Below, one piece after another: positions 1 to 5,518 of a stretch of DNA of 7,913 nucleotides. This DNA is from Opitutia bacterium UBA7441 (GTDB lineage Bacteria > Verrucomicrobiota > Verrucomicrobiia > Opitutales > Coraliomargaritaceae). Each line of letters opens with the position of its first letter. Positions within the stretch are counted from its first letter, which is position 1. Location of the stretch: NCBI GenBank assembly GCA_002480015.1, contig DLQD01000041.1, positions 1-7,913 of the forward strand, given 5' to 3'. The notes under the pieces are model-generated. The model was not told where the DNA came from and searched no databases. It saw only the letters and a program-made list of their open reading frames with translations. Both the position numbers and the translations under genes were made by a program.

Positions 1-5
1 AAAAA

Positions 6-83
6 TGGCCTCCCGTAGGGGATTCGAACCCCTGTTGCCTGGATGAAAACCAGGTGTCCTAGACCGGGCTAGACGAACGGGAG
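6..83 (-). tRNA. tRNA-Glu (anticodon UUC)
   Basis: Read on the minus strand this folds as a complete 78-nt cloverleaf: 7-bp acceptor CTCCCGT/ACGGGAG, D arm starting GTCTAG and ending AGGAC, anticodon stem CCTGG/CCAGG with loop TTTTCAT (anticodon TTC), T stem AGGGG/CCCCT with loop TTCGAAT, discriminator G73 and an encoded CCA at positions 6-8. The D arm and T arm match the E. coli tRNA-Glu pattern as I recall it. The first pair is C1-G72 rather than the G1-C72 of the E. coli tRNA. It decodes GAA/GAG, and in bacteria charged tRNA-Glu can also feed tetrapyrrole synthesis. The gene diverges from purC. Confidence 0.97.
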
Positions 84-100
84 GGAGGAGGAAGTCACGG

Positions 101-128
101 AAGCTACGTTTCGACTTACCCTCTGCAA
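101..128 (-). promoter_or_regulatory. Possible promoter of tRNA-Glu
   Basis: On the minus strand TTGCAG (123-128) and TAGCTT (101-106) are separated by 16 nt. The second element ends 17 nt before the 5' end of the mature tRNA. The -35 match is good and the -10 match is only 3 of 6, so this is a plausible but unproven promoter. Confidence 0.35.
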
Positions 129-163
129 GACTTTTTTCTAAAAATTTCATTTTTTTGAGTCTT
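127..163. other. AT-rich inverted repeat in the tRNA-Glu/purC divergent spacer
   Basis: AAGACT (127-132) and AGTCTT (158-163) are perfect reverse complements flanking a 25-nt loop made almost entirely of T and A runs. Neither orientation gives a stem followed directly by a T-run, so it does not read as an intrinsic terminator. It lies in the leader/promoter region of purC. The rest of the spacer between the tRNA and purC holds no ORF or recognisable riboswitch. Confidence 0.4.
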
Positions 164-213
164 CCCCGCAGAAACCGTTTGCGCGGTGAGCATTGGCGGC
201 TCATCTATTTTTT

Positions 214-1122
214 ATGGCTAATTTAGATCTACCGTTCCCCATGCCTGATCAGGCGCTACTCGAAGTGGAAGGCTTACCGTATCCGCTGGTCGCGGCGGGT
301 AAAGTGCGCGAAGTCTTTGATCTGGGCGATGCCCTGCTTATGGTGGCGACGGACCGTGTCTCCGCCTTTGATGTGGTCATGAGCGAGGGGCTGGCCGGGA
401 AGGGCATCCTGCTCACGCAAATCAGCCTTTATTGGTTCGCACGGGCTGGCGCGGTCACTGAGCACCATTTGGTGGACGATCACGAAGCGCGGATTGAGAC
501 ACTGGGTAAGGCATATCCCGAGCTGCAGTATCGCAGTATGATCGTGAAGAAACTAAAGCCGCTTCCGATCGAAGCGGTGGTGCGCGGCTACCTCTCAGGT
601 TCCGGTTGGAAGGCCTATCGGGAATCCGGTAAACTGTTTGAGTATGGACTACCCGCAGATTTACAGGAGAGCAGCCAGTTGCCGAAGCCACTCTTTACGC
701 CCACAACCAAGGCGGCTAGTGGGCACGATATGCCGATCGATTGCACGGACGCGGCCAAGCTGATTGGCGCGGAGCTCTTTCAACGGGTTCACGACTTGAG
801 TATCGAGCTCTATCAAATGGGTGTGGAGCGGGCAGAGGAGGCCGGTATCATTCTGGCCGACACCAAGTTCGAGTTCGGCACGGATGCGGCCGGCAAGCTC
901 TATCTGATCGATGAGATTTTAACGCCTGATTCTTCCCGCTATTGGTCGAAGGCCGGCTACGCACCAGGCGGGGCACAGCCCTCATATGACAAACAATTTG
1001 TCCGCGACTACCTGGAGTCTCTTGACTGGGACAAGACTCCGCCGCCGCCAGCTTTGCCGGATGAGGTGTTGGCGGGGACTTTAGATCGATACATTGAAGC
1101 GTTTACGAAGATCACGGAGTGA
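214..1122 (+). CDS. purC: Phosphoribosylaminoimidazole-succinocarboxamide synthase (SAICAR synthase)
   Basis: This cytosolic enzyme of de novo purine synthesis joins CAIR and aspartate using ATP to give SAICAR. Numbered from the ATG at 214 (302 residues), the family motifs appear in order: GKVREVFD at 29-36, ATDRVSAFDVVM at 45-56, EAVVRGYLSGSGW at 120-132, LFTPTTKA at 160-167, DTKFEFG at 216-222 and IDEILTPDSSRYW at 232-244. Together these give the ATP site and the CAIR/aspartate site, and all are intact. The length fits the roughly 300-residue PurC form rather than the roughly 240-residue E. coli form. The frame opens at a TTG (193), but GGTGAG lies only 2 nt before it. The ATG at 214 gives a natural N-terminus (MANLDLPFPMP), and another ATG lies at 241. 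None has a good Shine-Dalgarno. It appears monocistronic and no other pur gene is in view. Confidence 0.96.
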   Translation: MANLDLPFPMPDQALLEVEGLPYPLVAAGKVREVFDLGDALLMVATDRVSAFDVVMSEGLAGKGILLTQISLYWFARAGAVTEHHLVDDHEARIETLGKAYPELQYRSMIVKKLKPLPIEAVVRGYLSGSGWKAYRESGKLFEYGLPADLQESSQLPKPLFTPTTKAASGHDMPIDCTDAAKLIGAELFQRVHDLSIELYQMGVERAEEAGIILADTKFEFGTDAAGKLYLIDEILTPDSSRYWSKAGYAPGGAQPSYDKQFVRDYLESLDWDKTPPPPALPDEVLAGTLDRYIEAFTKITE

Positions 1123-1150
1123 TTTTGAGTGGTAAATTTTGAATGGTGGA
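1123..1150 (+). repeat. Two-copy imperfect 14-bp tandem repeat
   Basis: TTTTGAGTGGTAAA (1123-1136) is followed immediately by TTTTGAATGGTGGA (1137-1150), identical at 11 of 14 positions. It begins directly after the purC stop. A more degenerate third unit may follow (TTTGATGTTAAGGA, 1151-1164). The repeat covers the furthest-upstream start candidate of the next gene. Confidence 0.5.
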
Positions 1151-1651
1151 TTTGATGTTAAGGAACTTGATATTCACAACTTGCGTAGCGCTATGCCGAT
1201 TTGGTTGATTGAGGTCTTTGGCGGGCGTGATTTGGATCTGGCTTTTCTCGTCATCGCGCTGATGACGGCCCCGTTTTGGGTCGCGATGATCGCTTTTCCG
1301 AGTCTGCGCTATTTGCGGCAGAGTGCGCAACCTTGGTTGGTCGTGCCGCTTTATTCGGCGGTGTTGGTCGCGCTACTTTGGAAGTCGTATCACGCAGCGG
1401 CGTGGCCGGAAATGGTCTCGAGTGCCAGCTACGACGGGGCACGGGTTTTTGCCCGTCATCCGATCGCCTTTTTGGTGCTCTTTTGCAATTTGCAGATTAT
1501 TAATCTATTCATGGGGATTATGATATATCAAAAAGCGATGCGGAGTGGCTTTCGGGCGCCGGTGGAGTTGACGCTCTGCTGGTTTCTTGGTGCGCTTGCG
1601 CTCATCCCTTTCAGTATTCGCCTAATCGCGAGGAGGCAAGTGACGCGATGA
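1139..1651 (+). CDS. Small integral membrane protein, ABA4-like (DUF4281-type) family
   Basis: The protein has up to 170 residues and four hydrophobic segments at about 33-54, 65-82, 107-128 and 142-162. The pattern matches my recollection of the ABA4/DUF4281 family: an early segment ending in a prolyl turn and charged patch (AFPSLRYLRQ), and a late block (LFMGIMIYQKAMRSGF, then a leucine-rich helix with a PF/GP-like turn). ABA4 in plants is needed for neoxanthin formation; bacterial members are mostly uncharacterised. Where the family usually has a His and an Asp in the third helix (WxHxxxxDxxxG), this protein has Asn at both places (FCNLQIINLFMG). The open frame starts at TTG 1139, inside a small repeat. 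The ATG at 1193 (152 residues, all helices kept) is the likelier start; neither has a convincing ribosome site. Its stop overlaps the next start (ATGA, 1648-1651), so the two are probably co-translated. The family call is moderate; the membrane nature is firm. Confidence 0.6.
   Translation: MNGGFDVKELDIHNLRSAMPIWLIEVFGGRDLDLAFLVIALMTAPFWVAMIAFPSLRYLRQSAQPWLVVPLYSAVLVALLWKSYHAAAWPEMVSSASYDGARVFARHPIAFLVLFCNLQIINLFMGIMIYQKAMRSGFRAPVELTLCWFLGALALIPFSIRLIARRQVTR
1631..1636 (+). promoter_or_regulatory. Shine-Dalgarno of the phosphoesterase gene
   Basis: AGGAGG, a perfect match to the anti-SD complement, lies 11 nt before the ATG at 1648 and inside the end of the upstream coding sequence. It supports ATG 1648 over the in-frame ATG at 1672. 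Confidence 0.8.
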
Positions 1652-2772
1652 CAGAGTTGACTGGATTAGCGATGACAGATGTGGCTTCGCGTTCAACCAA
1701 CGGGCGCGTTTGGAAGCTGGGGCTCCTTCTCGGCTTTTTTATAATACTCTATGTGGCATGCCGCAACTACCTCTACCTACAGGCAGGCATGTTAGCTCCC
1801 AACTTTACGATAATCCGCCAAGCGTATAATTTTAACTTATTTGAATTGCCCTTGATTCTCTTTGGAGTCGCCGCACTCAGTGCAGGACTGGCAATAACCT
1901 GGCGGAACTCCCGACGGGCGTTAATCTGGACAGCCTTGATTTATGCCTTTCTCGGACTAGATCTCTTGATGCTCCGTTACTACGTGACTTACGTGGAGCC
2001 CGAGCAGTTGGTCGTGCGACAAGTGCGCCTCGAAACACCAAAGCTCGATCAGGCGGTGAGGGTTTTACACATCAGTGACATCCAAGCGGGTGCGATTGAA
2101 GCCTACCAAGAGGCGATTTTTGAGCAGATCGAGGCGCTGGAGCCAGACCTGATCCTGAACACGGGGGATTTTTTGCAAGTCGTGCCTCCGGCTACATTTG
2201 AAAGCGAATGGGCGAAACTGCACGCACTGATCGCTCGGGTGAATCCACCGCTCGGAACCTACGCGGTATTTGGTGATACGGAACGCGAACTCTATAGAAT
2301 ACAACCGGAGGAACTGGAGCCTCTCGTTATGCTCTCGTCCCGCGACCATCGAATCGAGCTTGGCTCTTCGGCGATTAACCTGCATGGTCTCAGCCTCTTC
2401 CAGTCGAAGTCGGACGAGTGGGCGATGCGCTCGATCGAACAGTGGCTGGCACTGTCGGCTCCGAACGACTTCCGGATCCTCTTCGGGCATGCGCCAGACT
2501 ATGTGCTGGGCCTTTCGGAGGCATCGATCGATCTTTGTTTGGCCGGGCACACGCACGGTGGCCAAGTTGTCTTGCCGTTTTTTGGCCCCTTGGTTATCGA
2601 TAGCGCAGTGCCGAAAGATTGGGCACAAGGCTTTCGTCGTGTCGGCATACCCTATCTCAATGTGTCGGCTGGCGCGGGTTCAAATCGCCGCCATGGCTTG
2701 CCGCCTTTGCGGTTTAATTGCCCGACGGAAATGACCCTGATCGAACTCGTGCCGTTGCGTCCGATTCGGTGA
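1648..2772 (+). CDS. Membrane-anchored calcineurin-like metallophosphoesterase (YaeI/YkuE-like)
   Basis: The 374-residue protein has three N-terminal hydrophobic segments (about 22-38, 66-84 and 91-110), followed by a metallophosphoesterase domain from about 137 to 370. Motifs in order are HISDIQAG (141-148), NTGDF (181-185), VFGDTE (207-212), LFGHAPD (278-284) and CLAGHTHGGQV (297-307). The family normally has DxH, GDxxD, GNH(D/E), GH and GHTH. The C-terminal histidines (H281, H301, H303) and D144/D184 are present. The DxH histidine is Gln146, the GNH asparagine is Asp210, and the catalytic histidine is Thr211. Relatives hydrolyse phosphomonoesters or diesters, including UDP-diacylglucosamine in lipid A synthesis, but these changes leave activity here uncertain. 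The start at 1648 has a strong AGGAGG and overlaps the preceding stop, so this gene is coupled to the ABA4-like gene. The substrate cannot be deduced. Confidence 0.85.
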   Translation: MTELTGLAMTDVASRSTNGRVWKLGLLLGFFIILYVACRNYLYLQAGMLAPNFTIIRQAYNFNLFELPLILFGVAALSAGLAITWRNSRRALIWTALIYAFLGLDLLMLRYYVTYVEPEQLVVRQVRLETPKLDQAVRVLHISDIQAGAIEAYQEAIFEQIEALEPDLILNTGDFLQVVPPATFESEWAKLHALIARVNPPLGTYAVFGDTERELYRIQPEELEPLVMLSSRDHRIELGSSAINLHGLSLFQSKSDEWAMRSIEQWLALSAPNDFRILFGHAPDYVLGLSEASIDLCLAGHTHGGQVVLPFFGPLVIDSAVPKDWAQGFRRVGIPYLNVSAGAGSNRRHGLPPLRFNCPTEMTLIELVPLRPIR

Positions 2773-2854
2773 GTTCTCAAGTAGTCGGCTTGGCTTGCCG
2801 CCCTGCCGCTACGGCGATGTGGTTGTGTTCATCGGATGCGACGATGGCTGTCGC

Positions 2855-3700
2855 TCACTCGGAAATAGGGCGGTTGGGAGAGCCCCGACGTGTGATCCGC
2901 CGGCGGATCCGCTCACTAAGAAGGTCGAGTAAGGTGACCACACAAAGGATACAGATCAACACGGTGGCAAAACGATCCCATTGATGGAACTCCTGGTAGG
3001 CGTGCAACTGAAGACCGAGTCCGCCCGCGCCGACGTAGCCGATGATACTGGCCGAGCGGATATTGTATTCGAGCATCCAAATGCTGTGACTCCAGATGAG
3101 TGGCTTGGCGTGGGGCCAGATTCCATATTGGAAGGCCTGTAGTGGATCCGCCCCGATCCCCCGGAGCGAGCGGGCGACTTTCATATCGACCGATTCGAAG
3201 GCCTCGCTAAAAAACTTCCCAAGATAGCCGATACTGTAGAGGGTGAGCGCCACGACTCCGGCCAGAGCGTTGGCTCCCATCGCGGCGACGGCGATGACCG
3301 CCCAGATCAAGCTTGGTATCGTTCGAATGACGTTCAGGAGCATCCGCATCGTGACGACGAGCCACTTTGGAGCGATGGTCTGTGCGGCACCCAAGCCGAT
3401 AACGAGCGAAAGACCTATCGCGAAAAAAGTCGCAAGGATCGCGATCTCCACGGTCTCGAGCAGAGCAGCTCCAGTTTGACCTACGACCGAAAGATCTGGA
3501 GGGAAAAAGTCAGCGAGGAAACGCCCCAGATTTTGCCAGACGTCGAGGTCGCGCTCGTTGCCTTCGATTTGCGTGCCGCTGAAAACGACGGCGAGCAGAA
3601 AGATCAGCAGGGTGGTGTTGAGCAGGTTGAGCCGTTGATACCAAGGCGTTTCGGGTAAACGCGAGTCGGCCTTGCGGCTGTTTGGAGACTCTGGGCTCAT
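2855..3700 (-). CDS. PhnE-like ABC transporter permease (phosphonate/phosphite-type family)
   Basis: This 281-residue inner-membrane permease would form the channel of an import complex with the adjacent PhnC-like ATPase and PhnD-like binding protein. It has a hydrophilic N-terminus, a first hydrophobic segment at about 25-42, and then a BPD-transporter domain. Visible landmarks are helices at about 83-106 and 124-142 with the family motif VIRTIPSLIW, AGVVALTLYSIGYLGK (147-162), the EAA-type cytoplasmic loop beginning EAFESVD (166-172) with its conserved GIGAD (181-185), YNIRSASIIGYVGAGGLG (212-229), and a last helix at about 245-261. The length and order fit PhnE. The ATG at 3700 overlaps the phnC-like stop (ATGA, 3697-3700) and has an AAGGAG upstream, so translation is coupled. 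The gene ends facing the phosphoesterase gene, with no clear intrinsic terminator in the 82-bp gap. The family is certain; the transported substrate is not. Confidence 0.9.
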   Translation of the reverse strand: MSPESPNSRKADSRLPETPWYQRLNLLNTTLLIFLLAVVFSGTQIEGNERDLDVWQNLGRFLADFFPPDLSVVGQTGAALLETVEIAILATFFAIGLSLVIGLGAAQTIAPKWLVVTMRMLLNVIRTIPSLIWAVIAVAAMGANALAGVVALTLYSIGYLGKFFSEAFESVDMKVARSLRGIGADPLQAFQYGIWPHAKPLIWSHSIWMLEYNIRSASIIGYVGAGGLGLQLHAYQEFHQWDRFATVLICILCVVTLLDLLSERIRRRITRRGSPNRPISE

Positions 3701-4431
3701 AGCGCGGGCTCCTTTTCGCTTGGCCGAATGCGGCGGATCTTGTGTGCCTCCGGGTCATTGGGGTTGAGGCTCAGCGCAAGGTCCGCGAAGCGTTGAATAT
3801 GTTCCGCATTGTGTAGGACGCAGATAACGGGTTTTGTCTTTTCGTCGGCTTCTTGGCGTAATAAACCAAGGACGCGGCCGGCGTAGTAGGCGTCGAGGCT
3901 CGATACCGGCTCGTCAGCAAAATAGAGCTCCGGTTCCTGGAAGAGTGCGCGTGCTACAGCGATGCGTTGCTTTTCGCCGCCCGACATGTGGCTGGCCCAT
4001 TTGCGCGGGTTCTCGCCGACCCCGAGTTCGCAGAGAAGCTGGTAGGCTTCTTGACGGAGCTTTTTTGGGAAGCCAAACAAGGTGCGCAGCGAATGGTAAC
4101 GTCCCAAGCGCCCACAGAGCACATTGGTCAAAAGGTCGGCGTTTGGCGTGAGTTGCAGCTCCTGATAGACAATGCCGAAGTGGCGGCGAACGTTTTTGGG
4201 CGGGACACTATTCTCTTTGCTTAGGTGTACAGTGACCGAGCCCTCCGTGGGCTCTAGAGTGCCGCAGAGGCAAGAGAGCAAGGTGCTTTTACCGACGCCT
4301 GAGGGGCCGACCAAGGCAAGGAAGTCACCAGGATAGAGATTTAGGTCGAGCTTACGAAAGAGCCACCGCCCGCTACGTTGAAAACCGATACCCTGTGCGC
4401 TGAGCATGGGCTGCTGTTGATTGGAAGACAT
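3697..4431 (-). CDS. PhnC-like ABC transporter ATP-binding protein
   Basis: This is the cytoplasmic ATPase that would power the adjacent PhnE-like permease. Numbered from ATG 4431 (244 residues) it has Walker A GPSGVGKST (42-50), Q-loop Gln90, signature SGGEKQR (150-156), Walker B LYFADEP (169-175, catalytic Glu174), D-loop SSLD (177-180) and H-loop His207. All are intact. The PhnC-specific stretch NVLCGRLGRYHSLRTLFGFP (103-122) places it in the phosphonate/phosphite subfamily rather than with general amino-acid or iron ATPases. The frame extends upstream to ATG 4455 and TTG 4491. The TTG sits in a small inverted repeat and the added residues are basic and not family-like, so 4431 is preferred although no start shows a clear ribosome site. 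It lies 83 bp after the PhnD-like gene and overlaps the permease start by 4 nt. Confidence 0.9.
   Translation of the reverse strand: MSSNQQQPMLSAQGIGFQRSGRWLFRKLDLNLYPGDFLALVGPSGVGKSTLLSCLCGTLEPTEGSVTVHLSKENSVPPKNVRRHFGIVYQELQLTPNADLLTNVLCGRLGRYHSLRTLFGFPKKLRQEAYQLLCELGVGENPRKWASHMSGGEKQRIAVARALFQEPELYFADEPVSSLDAYYAGRVLGLLRQEADEKTKPVICVLHNAEHIQRFADLALSLNPNDPEAHKIRRIRPSEKEPAL
3709..3714 (-). promoter_or_regulatory. Shine-Dalgarno of the phnE-like gene
   Basis: On the minus strand AAGGAG lies 8 nt before the ATG at 3700, inside the end of the phnC-like coding sequence. It supports that start and reinitiation at the ATGA overlap. Confidence 0.75.
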
Positions 4432-4483
4432 TCGAGTAAGTTTGTGGCGGCACATACGCCCGATCAGGTTTCGATAGTGGTGC

Positions 4484-4497
4484 GCGAGCAAGCTCGC
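4484..4497. repeat. Short perfect inverted repeat between phnD-like and phnC-like genes
   Basis: GCGAGC (4484-4489) and GCTCGC (4492-4497) are perfect reverse complements around AA. In RNA this would give a 5-bp GC-rich stem with a 4-nt loop. There is no T-run after it on the minus strand, so it is not an intrinsic terminator. It buries the upstream TTG candidate start at 4491 and could act as an mRNA processing or stability element. Confidence 0.4.
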
Positions 4498-4514
4498 AAT
4501 AACGGAAGCTTATT

Positions 4515-5411
4515 TTAAAACTGCATGGTGCGGCTGATTTTCAGCGCCTCTCGGGTAGTGCGGAGATGGCTTATGGTATCGGCCGGGGTGAGTTCGGCAC
4601 CGAAGATACGATTCCGTAGTTCCACGGCGTTCTGGTTCATCTTCAGGAGAGCCTCTTCGACGAGGGCTGTGTCTGTTTCGCTCAGGCCTCTACGCACAAC
4701 GACGACGTGACTGGGCACGGGGCCCTGGCTGTCAAGCATACGAAGGCGGGCGCGCTGCTCCGCGCTCAGGTGTTTATCCTTATCGAGCACATAGTAGCTG
4801 ACGGCAGCCGCTTCAGCACTGCCGTCGAGCACGCGTTCAACGGCCGAGACATAGCCGACCCCGTAGAAGACATTACCCTCACCGAAGAAGCCCTCGGGTC
4901 CACTTTCGAGGTCGACCAAGCCTTGCGAGTAGAGATCCCAAACTGGAATCAGGAAGCCGGAAGTGCTGGTACGGCTCGAAAAGGCGATGGGTTGGCCCTT
5001 CAGGTCTTCGATGCCCTGATAGGGGGCATCCTTGAGTGTGATCCAGTAGCTCAGGTAGGAGGGCTGCCCGTCAATGAGCTCAGCAAGAAGGATGTCGATA
5101 ACATCATTTTCGACCAGCTTGGCCGCCGCGGTTGCGCTCAGATAAGCGACATCGATGCTGCCGTTGCGCAGGCCTTCGTAGATCACGGCCGAACTGATCG
5201 GCACCATGGCTTCGACGGGCTTGCCGGTCGTTTGCGTCAGGTAGCCTTCGAGTGCAACGCGGTCTTCAAGCATGGCGTCGGGATCTTTGTCGGGCTCCAT
5301 CGCGATGATGATTTTTTGAACAGAAGCGCCCACGGAGTCGTCGTTTTGTGGCGTGCAGCCGATAGAGGCGAGCAGTGAGACTATGAGGCCGAAGAGAGTC
5401 GTCGATTTCAT
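4515..5411 (-). CDS. PhnD-like periplasmic substrate-binding lipoprotein
   Basis: This 298-residue binding protein would deliver ligand to the PhnE/PhnC-like transporter. The N-terminus (MKSTTLFGLIVSLLASIGC) is a signal peptide ending at Cys19. The box SIGC is slightly off consensus, but lipid anchoring is likely. The mature part follows the PhnD family: AMEPDKDPD near the start (37-45), VPISSAVIYEGLRNGSIDVAYL (70-91), IEDLKGQPIAF (134-144), the oxyanion-binding TSTSG (148-152) and PVPS (231-234). Known phosphonate-binding PhnD proteins have a GSHE/GHD-like element; the matching region here reads GVGYVSAVERV (184-194), with Tyr and no His. That alignment is by eye. No Shine-Dalgarno is seen before the ATG. 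It sits 107 bp after the receptor gene and 83 bp before the phnC-like ATG. The family is firm; the ligand (phosphonate, phosphite or another oxyanion-bearing compound) is not known. Confidence 0.88.
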   Translation of the reverse strand: MKSTTLFGLIVSLLASIGCTPQNDDSVGASVQKIIIAMEPDKDPDAMLEDRVALEGYLTQTTGKPVEAMVPISSAVIYEGLRNGSIDVAYLSATAAAKLVENDVIDILLAELIDGQPSYLSYWITLKDAPYQGIEDLKGQPIAFSSRTSTSGFLIPVWDLYSQGLVDLESGPEGFFGEGNVFYGVGYVSAVERVLDGSAEAAAVSYYVLDKDKHLSAEQRARLRMLDSQGPVPSHVVVVRRGLSETDTALVEEALLKMNQNAVELRNRIFGAELTPADTISHLRTTREALKISRTMQF

Positions 5412-5462
5412 GATAGTGATGAATAAACAGGTATGGGAATCAATTAGCGGGTGAATGCAAGA

Positions 5463-5492
5463 AGGGATCGACCATCGTTATGGCCGATCCCT
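5463..5492 (-). terminator. Strong hairpin between receptor and phnD-like genes (probable partial terminator)
   Basis: AGGGATCG (5463-5470) pairs with CGATCCCT (5485-5492). After one A/C mismatch, CCAT (5472-5475) pairs with ATGG (5480-5483), leaving a 4-nt loop. The stem begins 26 nt after the receptor stop. On the minus strand the following bases are TCTTGCATTC, only moderately T-rich. It could therefore terminate part of the transcripts or protect the receptor mRNA 3' end while allowing read-through into the transporter genes. The + strand side has no T-run. Confidence 0.6.
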
Positions 5493-5518
5493 GTGAATCG
5501 TGATGGTGTCACGCCCTC

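Noticed and set aside
109..192. Sigma-70 promoter or purine riboswitch for purC
   Set aside because: The best pair found (TTACCC with TAAAAA at 17 nt) is poor, and none of the conserved purine-aptamer elements is visible in the short AT-rich spacer.
1155..1208. Short frame from ATG 1155 as a leader peptide of the ABA4-like gene
   Set aside because: It has only 17 codons, with no conserved feature; GGTGG upstream is the only support.
2065..2628. 187-codon minus-strand open frame opposite the phosphoesterase
   Set aside because: It is antisense to a domain with recognisable catalytic motifs, and the translation is Arg/Gln-rich with no family signature.
2773..2854. Bidirectional terminator between the converging phosphoesterase and phnE-like genes
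   Set aside because: Only weak dyads are present (CATCG/CGATG at 2830-2846; CGGC/GCCG nearby) and no T-run follows on either strand.
4707..5378. 223-codon plus-strand open frame opposite the phnD-like gene
   Set aside because: The minus-strand product has clear PhnD motifs and a signal peptide; the plus-strand translation has no recognisable domain and reflects codon bias of the opposite strand.
2855..5411. Assigning the symbols phnD, phnC and phnE and a phosphonate substrate
   Set aside because: The family is clear, but the pocket differs, the neighbour is a siderophore-type receptor and no phosphonate-metabolism gene is in view, so the substrate should not be implied by name.
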